This document shows, one piece after another, positions 28,367-36,306 of a stretch of DNA of 64,000 bases. The position numbers and the translations under genes were made by a program. The DNA lies in NCBI RefSeq assembly GCF_037479095.1, contig NZ_JBBGZW010000002.1, positions 1 through 64,000 on the forward strand, read 5' to 3'. Numbering within the stretch: position 1 is the first letter of the stretch; each line of letters opens with the position of its first letter. This stretch comes from Pantoea nemavictus. GTDB lineage: Bacteria > Pseudomonadota > Gammaproteobacteria > Enterobacterales > Enterobacteriaceae. The notes under the pieces are model-generated. The model was not told the origin of the DNA. It worked only from the letters and a program-made list of their open reading frames with translations, and searched no databases.

Positions 28367-28548
28367 GTTTATCTCTCCATTTAACTGGGCGGTTCCTCTT
28401 TTTACTGTAGCGGCTGAACACGGGCGATGGCGCAATGCGTGCTCATCGCAGCGGTGATTGGCGATAGCAGATTATTCGGGTAACGTGGAATGCTTATCTA
28501 CCTACCTACAAATAATCACCGCACGCAAAGTTGCAGGAGAGTCAGTCC

Positions 28549-29412
28549 ATGTCCGTTAATTCCGATATCGTCGGCATTGTCAGCGATGAATTCATCAATC
28601 CAAATAGTGTAAAGCTGCTGAATGAGGTGACGCGTCAGCTTAATGAGCGTGGTTTTATCACTGTGCTACTGAATGTGACTTCACGCGAAAGCTATCAACA
28701 AACTTTGCGCAATCTGGCACCGCTTAACATTGGCGGGTTGGTATTTCTGACGTCACTGTTTGCCGATGAGCTCAGCGTAGCAGCGGATATTCTGCCGCAG
28801 GTGGCGACGGTGCACCTGTGCCACAGCGCCAGTAGCGATGCCAACGTGGTGATTGCCGATGGTTATGGTGCGGGCGCAGAGATGGGATTATTGCTGTTAT
28901 CGCAAGGACATCAACGCTTTGGTTTTATGCATAGCCAGCAATATGCGACGCCAGCGCGCCAGATGCTGGGCTTTGCCGCCAGCCTGCAAGCCGAACAGAA
29001 GGCGTTGCAGGTTCAGCTCAGCGCCGGAAATAACGATCGCGAAATGGCCTATCAGGCGATGATGGCGTATTTGAAAAAAACGCGTGCTGCCGAGCGCATT
29101 AATGCGCTGTTCTGTGAAAGTGACGTGCTGGCGTTTGGCGCGTTACAAGCGGTGCGCGATTTCGCGCAGGGTGCACATGTCGCGGTGGTGGGGTTTGATG
29201 ATGTCGATGAAGCGCGCGCCTCGACCTGGCATCTGACCAGCTGGGCGCAGCGCCGTGATCTGCTGGTGGCCGAAGCGCTCAATCGTCTGCTGGATAACCG
29301 AAGCGATGACAGCAATGCGTGGCAGCAAGGTGAATTGCAGGTGCGTCATTCGCATCATGGTAAACATGTGCCGGGAGAAATGTCGCAGTGCGGCTGCGCG
29401 ATTCGTCATTAA
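28549..29412 (+). CDS. LacI/PurR-type sensor domain without a DNA-binding HTH
   Basis: A 287-residue protein that begins straight in the periplasmic-binding-like effector domain: SDIVGIVSDEFINPNSVKLL equals the first strand after the hinge of LacI-family repressors. Later blocks include FGFMHSQQYATPARQMLGF, NALFCESDVLAFGALQAV and VAVVGFDDVDEARAS. The normal N-terminal HTH (about 55 residues) is missing. AGGAGA at 28535-28540, eight bases before ATG 28549, shows this is the true start and not a truncated reading. The last 30 residues are Cys- and His-rich (HSHHGKHV, CGCAIRH), which is odd. It may be a co-regulator or a decaying repressor. Confidence 0.7.
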   Translation: MSVNSDIVGIVSDEFINPNSVKLLNEVTRQLNERGFITVLLNVTSRESYQQTLRNLAPLNIGGLVFLTSLFADELSVAADILPQVATVHLCHSASSDANVVIADGYGAGAEMGLLLLSQGHQRFGFMHSQQYATPARQMLGFAASLQAEQKALQVQLSAGNNDREMAYQAMMAYLKKTRAAERINALFCESDVLAFGALQAVRDFAQGAHVAVVGFDDVDEARASTWHLTSWAQRRDLLVAEALNRLLDNRSDDSNAWQQGELQVRHSHHGKHVPGEMSQCGCAIRH

Positions 29413-29430
29413 TGCAGCAAGGATAACGGG

Positions 29431-29781
29431 ATGTTATGGCTTCTCGCCAAATACGCCATCACGGCGGGCATGGTGGTATTGATTTCTGAAGTGGCAAAAC
29501 GTAGCGATCGGCTCGGCGGACTGATTGCCGCTCTGCCATTAGTCACGGTTCTGGTGCTGATATGGATGAAGCTGGAAGGGCAGAGTCAGGCCAAAATCGC
29601 CAGCCATGCGTGGTACACCTTCTGGTATGTGGTGCCGACATTGCCGATGTTTATCGCCTTCCCATTTCTGTATCAGCGCTGGGGATTTTGGCCCACGCTG
29701 GTGGCGAGTTGTCTGCTGACCATCCTGTTATTTGTTCTCTGGGCGACACTACTTAAACGCTTTGGCATTGAGCTCATGTAG
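29431..29781 (+). CDS. Small membrane protein, DUF3147 family
   Basis: A 116-residue inner-membrane protein with about four helices: LAKYAITAGMVVLISEVA, LGGLIAALPLVTVLVLIWM, TFWYVVPTLPMFIAFPFLY and PTLVASCLLTILLFVLWAT. The motif KRSDRLGGLIAALPLVT is typical of DUF3147. Function is unknown. It follows the HTH-less LacI-type gene by 18 bases, probably in the same transcript. Confidence 0.7.
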   Translation: MLWLLAKYAITAGMVVLISEVAKRSDRLGGLIAALPLVTVLVLIWMKLEGQSQAKIASHAWYTFWYVVPTLPMFIAFPFLYQRWGFWPTLVASCLLTILLFVLWATLLKRFGIELM

Positions 29782-29790
29782 TTATGGAAC

Positions 29791-29819
29791 AAAAAAAGAG
29801 GGTGTTAGCCCTCTTTGTT
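29791..29819. terminator. Bidirectional terminator
   Basis: AAAGAGGG-TGTTAG-CCCTCTTT is flanked by A-rich sequence on the left and T's on the right, so it can end transcripts from both convergent genes. Confidence 0.8.
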
Positions 29820-29824
29820 AGCAC

Positions 29825-30361
29825 TCAGAAAATATACTCTGCACTCTTAGCCAGCTTTACAAATGGCCCAGCCAGGGTTTGATTATGGTGCGCAACAATT
29901 TGCTCTGCACTCAGCAGGCCGCTATCGACAGAAGTATGCCCATCCTCAATCAGCACTACGCGAAACCCTAAATCTGATGCAGCGCGACAGGTGGTATCCA
30001 CACAATATTCACTCTTCATCCCAACGATGGCCACTTCTTCAACGCCGGCGTATTTCATCGCTGTCAGCAGTTCAGTATCACGAAAACAGTTAGGGTATTT
30101 TTTCACAAATACCCGGTGGCGATCCGCCTTGTAGTGCAACTCAGGAATCAGCTGGGTTAACGGACTGCTCTCGGCGAAGGGCGAGCCTTCTGGGCCGGTG
30201 TGGCGAGCGAGAAAAATCGGCGCATCGGCGGTGTCGGCACGATCGATAAGTTGATTGATGTTGGCTAACACCGATGCTGCAGCAAACGGCGCTTGCGGGC
30301 CATGAAATAACCCTTGCTGCATATCAATAATCAACAGTGCTTTGGAATGGGGTTGCTGCAT
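29825..30361 (-). CDS. Isochorismatase-family cysteine hydrolase
   Basis: A 178-residue hydrolase. The catalytic triad is visible: Asp in LLIIDMQQG, Lys in FVKKYPNCF, and Cys in MKSEYCVDTTCRAA. The family includes nicotinamidase, ureidoacrylate hydrolase and N-carbamoyl hydrolases. Without partner genes the substrate cannot be named. AAGGAGA lies eight bases before the ATG. A 28-codon Thr-rich ORF lies about 80 bases upstream on the same strand. Confidence 0.75.
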   Translation of the reverse strand: MQQPHSKALLIIDMQQGLFHGPQAPFAAASVLANINQLIDRADTADAPIFLARHTGPEGSPFAESSPLTQLIPELHYKADRHRVFVKKYPNCFRDTELLTAMKYAGVEEVAIVGMKSEYCVDTTCRAASDLGFRVVLIEDGHTSVDSGLLSAEQIVAHHNQTLAGPFVKLAKSAEYIF

Positions 30362-30439
30362 GATGCGTCTCCTTTCTGCATGCTATGAACGGAGACTATT
30401 CCCCGTTCTTCAACTGACGGGGCTGGGGAATCTGAAAGC

Positions 30440-30526
30440 TTATGTCTTCGCCACAGAAACACGCACGCCGCCGCCATAAGCGGTGGTGGTGGTGCTTGTT
30501 GTTGTTAATGCATTGAAATAAGACAT
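30440..30526 (-). CDS. 28-codon Thr-rich ORF, possible leader peptide
   Basis: This ORF begins MSYFNAL, continues TTTSTTTT and AYGGG, and ends SVAKT. The eight-codon Thr/Ser run (ACA ACA ACA AGC ACC ACC ACC ACC) recalls amino-acid-operon leaders such as thrL. The ribosome site is only moderate (GTGAG, about six bases away). A hairpin CCCCGT / ACGGGG follows at 30401-30422, but no T-run, so true attenuation is doubtful. It lies between ymgA and the isochorismatase gene. Confidence 0.3.
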   Translation of the reverse strand: MSYFNALTTTSTTTTAYGGGVRVSVAKT

Positions 30527-30614
30527 AAAAGCTCACAAGAGAGAGTGCGAACTCTGAATCTAACAGAGTTAGGTGAGAAAACAAGACGGATTTTGACTGC
30601 GTATTGTAAGGACA

Positions 30615-30639
30615 GGATGACATTAGCAGGCCGTCATCC
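30615..30639 (-). terminator. Hairpin after ymgA
   Basis: GGATGAC and GTCATCC are perfect 7-bp arms with an 11-base loop just after the ymgA stop. The tail TGTCCTTAC is only mildly T-rich. Confidence 0.45.
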
Positions 30640-30649
30640 CGCCGATAAA

Positions 30650-30940
30650 TTAATGCTTAGTGCCGTTACCCGAGCCATCGCGGTTGCGGAAAATGTGGGT
30701 GACGTTATCGGTATCTTTAAGCGCCACACCGCTCGCCTGTGGCACGTCGATATGGTGCATCACTTCCGTCATCGCGCGGCTGAGCGCGGCCTGGCGCGGC
30801 GGATCGCGTTCGAGTGACGCCATAATCCGCAGTTTATCAAGCAGGGCGCGGGTAGAAACTGGCCCGGATTTTTTCAGCAGCTGTAAAATTGCATCGCCCA
30901 TGATGATGTCGGTGAGTCGTTCTTCATCACTTCTGTACAT
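30650..30940 (-). CDS. ymgA: YmgA-like small regulatory protein
   Basis: A 96-residue cytoplasmic protein resembling E. coli YmgA in its N-terminal two thirds: SDEERLTDIIMGDAILQLLK corresponds to SDNERIKYEITGQAVLQILR. In E. coli, YmgA belongs to the ycgZ-ymgA-ariR-ymgC operon, repressed by BluR and linked to Rcs signalling, blue light, cold and biofilm. Here it lies 118 bases downstream of ycgZ on the same strand. ariR and ymgC do not follow. Confidence 0.7.
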   Translation of the reverse strand: MYRSDEERLTDIIMGDAILQLLKKSGPVSTRALLDKLRIMASLERDPPRQAALSRAMTEVMHHIDVPQASGVALKDTDNVTHIFRNRDGSGNGTKH

Positions 30941-31058
30941 AGATACTCTCTGGTTATCGCGGCTGGCCTTTGGCAGATAACAAAGTGGATTCAGTCTAAC
31001 GCGACAAGTCTAATGAGGCGGAAACCACTTGGTTAATTTCAGGTTGGCAGCGCCTGTT

Positions 31059-31310
31059 TTACGATTCACGTTCTACGGAAAACATCAGCCCAATTAATTG
31101 CTGATAGTGAATTTCTGCTTCCGTACCTCGCGCCTGCTCCATGCGGCAAAGCAATTTAGTACAGAGCGTTTTGCGGCTTAGCGTCCGTCCAGAACGCAGG
31201 ATTTCAACCACAATCTGTCCTAAGATTTCCTGTTGCGAAGGCAATGAAGCTTCTTTGAAGTAGCGTGCAATAGCCTGTGACGCCGAAGAAGAGTTACGAT
31301 CCTGACGCAT
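31059..31310 (-). CDS. ycgZ: YcgZ-like small regulatory protein
   Basis: An 83-residue protein matching E. coli YcgZ closely: AIARYFKEASLPSQQEILGQ, then LSRKTLCTKLLCRMEQA and HYQQLIGLMF. YcgZ and its neighbours are small anti-repressor-like proteins that act through the Rcs phosphorelay. ATG 31310 is chosen because AAGGATGG stands nine bases upstream; the longer frame has no such site. It heads a two-gene unit with ymgA. A perfect palindrome at 31431-31444, some 120 bases upstream, is a candidate operator. Confidence 0.8.
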   Translation of the reverse strand: MRQDRNSSSASQAIARYFKEASLPSQQEILGQIVVEILRSGRTLSRKTLCTKLLCRMEQARGTEAEIHYQQLIGLMFSVERES

Positions 31311-31430
31311 GGTTCCATCCTTCAAGGTTAACGTGTGACCTTTGTGCCCAGTAAAGTTATACAAAATAAATTAATCTGTACAGGAATATGGAGAATCATT
31401 TTGGCGTGAATTTGGCCAAAAGTGCTAACT

Positions 31431-31444
31431 TATTGTTAACAATA
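31431..31444. promoter_or_regulatory. Palindrome upstream of ycgZ
   Basis: TATTGTTAACAATA is a perfect 14-bp palindrome in the long AT-rich interval 31311-31968 between divergent ycgZ and the omptin gene. It may bind the regulator of ycgZ, but no known consensus is claimed. Apart from this site and the ORF at 31699-31848 I see nothing definite in the interval. Confidence 0.35.
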
Positions 31445-31698
31445 GCTTATCCATTACTGGCTCCAAAGGCGCAAAGGCTCGCCAACGATGTGAAGGAATC
31501 CAGCTTTTAATGAGAGTATCGAGCAGATAAAATTGCACTTAAGGATCAGGTTGAAAATATTTCACGATGGTGGATTGAACTTATTTTTTTTGCGTGAAAA
31601 TTATGCAATCTAAAATTAACTCAAATTTATGCGAGCAATAAGTCAATGTGGCATCCGGATTAAATTGAGTTAAGTTAATTAATTCGCTGTAAGAATAA

Positions 31699-31848
31699 AT
31701 GAGCGTTGCTACTGATACGGCGGTGCGAGTTTATTTTCTCCGAAAGTTTGTGGAATCGGCCAATCTTGATCGCCTGACAGCCTGTTTAACGCCATGGCTG
31801 AAAGCGCAACCAGCCATTATCGACCGCCTTGCCAGATTCATTAATTAA
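31699..31848 (+). CDS. 49-codon ORF, unknown small protein
   Basis: A short ORF begins MSVATDTAVRVYFLRKF and ends DRLARFIN. It has mixed charged and hydrophobic residues (two Trp/Phe-containing helical stretches), a balanced codon choice and higher GC than the AT-rich DNA around it, which favours a real gene. The ribosome site is weak (TAAG/AAGA just upstream). It lies 120 bases before the omptin gene on the same strand. I do not recognise it. Confidence 0.35.
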   Translation: MSVATDTAVRVYFLRKFVESANLDRLTACLTPWLKAQPAIIDRLARFIN

Positions 31849-31968
31849 TTTTCGTAAACTCTTAGCGCTATTATTTTAGCGATAAATTTACACTTGCCTG
31901 ACAATTTCCTGCGCTTTAGTCTGTGCCCGCAGTTTAGGGATTAATTTAATTTCAGCACGGGATAAATA

Positions 31969-32907
31969 ATGAAAAAGAGTACTGTTGCGGTATTGATGAT
32001 GGCCGCACTTTCAGGAACGGCATCTGCCGCTTCTGCAGATTTCGCACCAAACTTCTCCTCTGACAGCGTAAGTGTGGCAACATCAGTCGGGATGTTGGGT
32101 GGCAAATCGAAAGAGCTGGTTTATGACGCCAGTAACGGGCGTAAAATTAGCCAGCTTGACTGGAAAATTAAAAACGTCGCCATTCTTAAAGGCGATTTTT
32201 CATGGGATGCGTTCTCTTTCCTGACCCTGAACGCGCGTGGCTGGACGTCGCTGGCATCAGGTTCTGGCCACATGGATGATTACGATTGGCAGAACAGCAA
32301 CCAGTCTAGCTGGACCGATCACTCTTCGCATCCAAACACCGATTTGAACCATGCCAACGAATATGATCTGAATGTTAAGGGTTGGTTCCTTCAGGATGAT
32401 GCTTATAAAATTGGTGCGGTAGCCGGTTATCAAGAAACTCGCTTTAGCTGGACGGCGTATGGCGGTTCTTATGATTACGATAACGGCAATTTCGTGGGTA
32501 ATTTCCCGAACGGCTCGCGCGGTATTGGTTATAGCCAGCGCTTCTCCATGCCTTATGTTGGTCTGGTTGGTCGCTACCGTATTAATGATTTCGAATTTAA
32601 TGCGCTGTTTAAATTCAGTAATTGGGTACGCGCGCATGATAATGACGAACACTATATGCGTGATTTGACTTTCCGTGAGAAGACTTCGAATTCGCGTTAT
32701 TACGGTGCCACGGTCGATGCGGGTTATTATGTGACCACTAATGCGAAAGTATTTGCCGAATTTAGCTACAGCAAATATGAAGAAGGCAAAGGCGGCACTC
32801 AGGTTATTGATACCACCAGCGGTCAATCAGCGTCATTTGGCGGCGATGCAGCCGGTATTTCTAACAAAAACTATACTGTGACGGTGGGTTTGCAATATCG
32901 CTTCTAA
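31969..32907 (+). CDS. Omptin-family outer-membrane protease
   Basis: A 312-residue ten-stranded barrel protease of the OmpT/Pla/PgtE family. The signal peptide ends near ASA (residues 18-23). Active-site residues are in place: the Asp pair in GHMDDYDW (about 104 and 106) and the Asp-His pair in HDNDEHY. Other shared blocks are [25 protein letters not shown] and the terminal YRF. Omptins cut between basic residues and can destroy antimicrobial peptides. Which member it is (OmpT, PlaA/PgtE-like) cannot be settled by eye. It is monocistronic with its own strong terminator. Confidence 0.9.
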   Translation: MKKSTVAVLMMAALSGTASAASADFAPNFSSDSVSVATSVGMLGGKSKELVYDASNGRKISQLDWKIKNVAILKGDFSWDAFSFLTLNARGWTSLASGSGHMDDYDWQNSNQSSWTDHSSHPNTDLNHANEYDLNVKGWFLQDDAYKIGAVAGYQETRFSWTAYGGSYDYDNGNFVGNFPNGSRGIGYSQRFSMPYVGLVGRYRINDFEFNALFKFSNWVRAHDNDEHYMRDLTFREKTSNSRYYGATVDAGYYVTTNAKVFAEFSYSKYEEGKGGTQVIDTTSGQSASFGGDAAGISNKNYTVTVGLQYRF

Positions 32908-32946
32908 TAATGAAGCCGTAAAGTCTAACTTGCTTAAATAGCGTCA

Positions 32947-33000
32947 GGCATAGCGAAGGATCATCCAGCATGGATAATCCACGCTATGCCTTATTTTTTA
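32947..33000 (+). terminator. Terminator of the omptin gene
   Basis: GGCATAGCG and CGCTATGCC form the outer stem, with an inner imperfect stem, and TTATTTTTTA follows. Confidence 0.8.
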
Positions 33001-33001
33001 A

Positions 33002-33844
33002 TTAGCCGTTATGACCATCGGTCGAGCGCGTTAGCGCTTCCCAGCGGTCAATCTCTTCGCTATACGCCTGCAGTTTCTGTCGTACCAAGCCCAATGCATC
33101 GCTGCCCAGCAACAGATGCGCAGGCGGATGATTGCTTTCGATCAGTTGCAGCAGGGCATTTGCCGCTTTAAGCGGATCGCCCAGTTGTTTACCGTTTTTT
33201 TCCTCGCGCGCCTGACGAATAGGATCAAACAGCGCATCATAGTCAGCGATGCTGCGCGCGCTGCGAACCATCGAACGCCCGGCCCAGTCGGTCCGAAACG
33301 ATCCGGGTGCGACAGCGGTCACATGGATGTTAAAGGGCGCCAGCTCTTTGCTCAGGGTTTCCGAGATGCCTTCCAGCGCAAATTTGCTGCCGCAGTAGTA
33401 GCTAATGCCAAGCATGGTAATAAAACCGCCCATCGATGTGATGTTGATGATATGTCCCCGACGTCGCTCACGCATGAATGGCAACACCGCTTTGGTCATC
33501 GCCACCGCGCCAAACACGTTAACGTCAAACTGGCGACGCATCTCATCCAGTGAGGACTCTTCCATTACGCCTTCATGCCCATAACCGGCATTGTTTACCA
33601 GCACATCAATTGGGCCGAGATTGGCCTCAATATCGTTGATCACATTCGCAATCGCTGCGAAATGGGTGACGTCTAGTTGATAAGCGTAAGCATTTTTCGC
33701 ATGCAGAGCAGTAAACTCCGCTTTGGCAGCCGCATTTCGCACCGTGCCAACCACCTGATAGCCACGGCTTAGCGCGACCTCGGCCAACGCGCGGCCAAAT
33801 CCGCTGCTCACGCCGGTAATCAATAACGTTTTTAATCTAGACAT
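33002..33844 (-). CDS. Short-chain dehydrogenase/reductase
   Basis: A 280-residue classical SDR. The nucleotide-binding TGVSSGFGRAL (residues 9-19), NNAGYG, and the catalytic Ser and YYCGSK Tyr/Lys (ISYYCGSKFALEGISE) are visible. ATG 33844 follows GGGGAG by eight bases, so this start is preferred to one 11 codons upstream. It is divergent from an AraC regulator that probably controls it. Substrate is unknown. Such SDR/AraC pairs are common in enterobacteria. Confidence 0.82.
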   Translation of the reverse strand: MSRLKTLLITGVSSGFGRALAEVALSRGYQVVGTVRNAAAKAEFTALHAKNAYAYQLDVTHFAAIANVINDIEANLGPIDVLVNNAGYGHEGVMEESSLDEMRRQFDVNVFGAVAMTKAVLPFMRERRRGHIINITSMGGFITMLGISYYCGSKFALEGISETLSKELAPFNIHVTAVAPGSFRTDWAGRSMVRSARSIADYDALFDPIRQAREEKNGKQLGDPLKAANALLQLIESNHPPAHLLLGSDALGLVRQKLQAYSEEIDRWEALTRSTDGHNG

Positions 33845-33950
33845 TTGCCGAACTCCCCGAATAAGTGGAAGATGCATAATATTCTCGGGATGTTAGGTCG
33901 GTAAGGCCTTATCTGCTTTAATTGTTGCCTAATCTTATGAGTGAGCGGTT

Positions 33951-34892
33951 ATGACGTTGAAGGCGAGTTTTCAGCAGCAGACGGTCGATCTGCTCAAAAG
34001 GTTAGCGCCGCATGAGGGATACAACCTCACCGCATTGCCCGATGTGCGCCTGCTGCGTTCCGACCGTCCGCTGGCGCGCACGCCGGTGCTGTACGATCCC
34101 GGCATCGTGATTGTCTGTCAGGGCACCAAGCGCGGTTTCTTTGGCGATCAGGTTTATCTGTATGATGAGCAACATTATCTGGCGGTTTCCGTGCCGGTGC
34201 CCTTTACCATGGAAACCGCCGCATCCGCAGAGCATCCGTTGCTGGCGCTCTACATGCATCTGGACTTCAACGTCGCGACTGAATTAATGCTGCAGCTGGA
34301 ACAGCAGGATGTGGCGTTTGCGGCGCAAGCGGCGCAGAGCATGATGTCGAGTCCGATGGATGAGACGTTACGCGCCACCGTGCTGCGATTTCTCACCGCG
34401 TTAAACCATCCGTTAGATGCACACATGCTCGGTCCCTCGCTGGTACGTGAACTCTATTATCGCGTGTTAACCGGTCCTCAGGGCAGCGCGCTGCGATCGG
34501 CTCTGACGTTACAAGGGCAGTTTGGCAAAGTGGGCAGAGCGCTCAGCCATATTCATGCGCACTATGCTCAGCCATTGACGCTAGGCCAGCTCGCGGCAGT
34601 GGCCAGCATGAGCGTGCCAACCTTTCACACCCATTTCAAAAACATCACCCATCAACCGCCAATGCAGTATGTGAAATCGGTGCGTTTACATCAGGCGAGA
34701 ATGTTGATGGTACGTCAGGAGATGACAGCCGCTGCGGCCTGCCACGCCGTAGGCTATGAGAGCGCTTCGCAATTTAATCGCGAATTCAAGCGGCTGTTTG
34801 GTTTGCCGCCAGCGGAAGAGATCAGACGTATGCAGCGTAATTTTGCCGTGCCACCCGCACATCAGGCTTCACCGTTTGTTTCATCACATTAA
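33951..34892 (+). CDS. AraC-family regulator with AraC_N domain
   Basis: A 313-residue activator. The N-terminal cupin-like domain covers about residues 20-170 (PVLYDPGIVIVCQGTKRGFFG is a hallmark of the AraC_N family). Two HTHs lie in the C-terminal 100 residues (LTLGQLAAVASMSVPTFHTH and AAACHAVGYESASQFNREFK). It sits divergent from the SDR gene, its likely target. The effector is unknown. Confidence 0.82.
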   Translation: MTLKASFQQQTVDLLKRLAPHEGYNLTALPDVRLLRSDRPLARTPVLYDPGIVIVCQGTKRGFFGDQVYLYDEQHYLAVSVPVPFTMETAASAEHPLLALYMHLDFNVATELMLQLEQQDVAFAAQAAQSMMSSPMDETLRATVLRFLTALNHPLDAHMLGPSLVRELYYRVLTGPQGSALRSALTLQGQFGKVGRALSHIHAHYAQPLTLGQLAAVASMSVPTFHTHFKNITHQPPMQYVKSVRLHQARMLMVRQEMTAAAACHAVGYESASQFNREFKRLFGLPPAEEIRRMQRNFAVPPAHQASPFVSSH

Positions 34893-34906
34893 AATCAGCG
34901 TATGCT

Positions 34907-34925
34907 ATAAATGATAACCATTATC
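34907..34925. promoter_or_regulatory. Putative Fur box before the FAD monooxygenase
   Basis: The site, containing AATGATAACCATTATC, matches 15 of 19 positions of GATAATGATAATCATTATC. It lies 22-40 bases before the ATG of the next gene, an ideal place for repression. It also lies just after the AraC stop. Confidence 0.7.
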
Positions 34926-34946
34926 ATTTTTAAACTGAGGTAGACG

Positions 34947-36149
34947 ATGCAGGCAGTACAAGGAGAGGAGTTGCAGGCGGATTGTTGTATCGTCGGCGGC
35001 GGTCCAGCCGGTTTAATGCTGGGCTATCTACTGGCGCGCGCTGGACTACGCGCGGTGGTCATTGAAAAGCATCCTGATTTTCTGCGCGATTTTCGCGGTG
35101 ACACCATTCATCCCTCAACGCTGGAAATTATGCGACAGCTCGGCCTGCTGGATGCGTTGCTGGCGTTGCCGCATCAACGGGCGGAGAAGCTACAGGCAGA
35201 AGTCGCCGGTGAGGAGATCACCATGGCTGATTTTTCACGTTTACCGGTACAGTGCCGCTTTATCGCTTTTATGCCGCAGTGGGATTTCCTCAACTTCCTT
35301 GCCGCAAAGGCGGCACAGTTTCCGGGCTTTACGCTGCTGCAATCCACCGAATTTGACGACTTACTGTATGAAAATGGGGTGGTCTGCGGCGTGAAAACGT
35401 TACAGGGTAACGAAACAACGATCATCCGCACCGCGTTGGTGGTTGGTGCCGACGGACGTAATTCTCAGGTTAAAACCAAAGCCGGATTGACCGGTAAAAG
35501 CTTTGGATCGCCGCGTGATGTGCTGTGGTTTCGGCTGGAGAAACAGCCGGACGATCCGCAGTTGGGCATGGGCCATAAAGGGCCGAAGCAAAACTTCATC
35601 GTCATCGATCGCGGTGATTACTGGCAGTGCGGTTACACCATTCAGAAAAACCAATTCGATGAGCTTAAGCTGGCGGGCTTGGCTGCGTTGAAAAGCAGCA
35701 TTGCGGAAGTTGCACCCTTTAGCGCAGAACGCATGGCGGAAGTGGATGCGTGGGAGAAGCTCAAGTTGTTGTCGATACGTATCGACCGCCTTGACCACTG
35801 GATGAAGCCTGGGGTGCTTTGCATCGGCGATGCGGCACACGCGATGTCACCGATTGGTGGCGTTGGCGTCAATCTGGCGATTCAGGATGCGGTCGCCGCT
35901 GCGAACATGCTGACGAGGCCGCTTCAGCAGGGCAAGGTCACACTGCGCGATCTGCAAAAAGTGCAGCAGCGCCGCCAGTTCCCGACGGTTGCCACGCAAT
36001 TTCTGCAGATCAAGATGAGCAGCAACAAACGTAAGCGCAGTACGCCGAGTAAAGTTCCGCAGATTATCGGGCGCTTTCCGTTTTTGCGTCATCTGTTTGG
36101 CCGCTTAATTGGTCTGGGATTCCGTACTGAGAGACCCAAATATTTATAA
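34947..36149 (+). CDS. FAD-dependent monooxygenase, probably Fur-regulated
   Basis: A 400-residue flavoprotein of the p-hydroxybenzoate-hydroxylase/UbiH type. The FAD motif GGGPAGLMLGYLLARAG lies at residues 17-33, the DG motif in VVGADGRNSQVK, and the second FAD motif in CIGDAAHAMSPIGGVGVNLA. GAGG stands six bases before ATG 34947. Such enzymes hydroxylate aromatic or polyketide rings using NAD(P)H and oxygen. A strong Fur-like site in its promoter suggests expression under iron starvation. The substrate is not evident. Confidence 0.78.
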   Translation: MQAVQGEELQADCCIVGGGPAGLMLGYLLARAGLRAVVIEKHPDFLRDFRGDTIHPSTLEIMRQLGLLDALLALPHQRAEKLQAEVAGEEITMADFSRLPVQCRFIAFMPQWDFLNFLAAKAAQFPGFTLLQSTEFDDLLYENGVVCGVKTLQGNETTIIRTALVVGADGRNSQVKTKAGLTGKSFGSPRDVLWFRLEKQPDDPQLGMGHKGPKQNFIVIDRGDYWQCGYTIQKNQFDELKLAGLAALKSSIAEVAPFSAERMAEVDAWEKLKLLSIRIDRLDHWMKPGVLCIGDAAHAMSPIGGVGVNLAIQDAVAAANMLTRPLQQGKVTLRDLQKVQQRRQFPTVATQFLQIKMSSNKRKRSTPSKVPQIIGRFPFLRHLFGRLIGLGFRTERPKYL

Positions 36150-36154
36150 CGCGC

Positions 36155-36178
36155 AAAAAAAAGCCCGCAGAGCGGGCC
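36155..36178 (-). terminator. Terminator, minus-strand orientation
   Basis: GCCCGC-AGA-GCGGGC has a run of eight A on its left, so it ends in T's when read leftwards. It should terminate the yddG transcript. It may also stop the monooxygenase transcript less efficiently. Confidence 0.65.
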
Positions 36179-36294
36179 AGGTAAACGTTACCAATCTGAA
36201 CATTCTCGTAGCAACGCATTGCTGTGTGTTGCGTCGCTATAATAGCAACGGTAAGCAAGTTGTGCAGGAAATGATCAATGAGTTAATTTTGTTC

Positions 36295-36303
36295 TGTGGA
36301 TAA
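36295..36303 (-). other. Single perfect DnaA-box match
   Basis: TGTGGATAA, the complement of TTATCCACA, lies just after the yddG stop. It is the third perfect match in the window and may be a chance occurrence. Confidence 0.2.
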
Positions 36304-36306
36304 GCA

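Noticed and set aside
30396..30623. Minus-strand frame with the His-rich run NNNKHHHH, recalling a histidine-operon leader
   Set aside because: It has no proper start or ribosome site. The same bases read in another frame give the Thr-rich ORF with its own ATG; no his genes are nearby.
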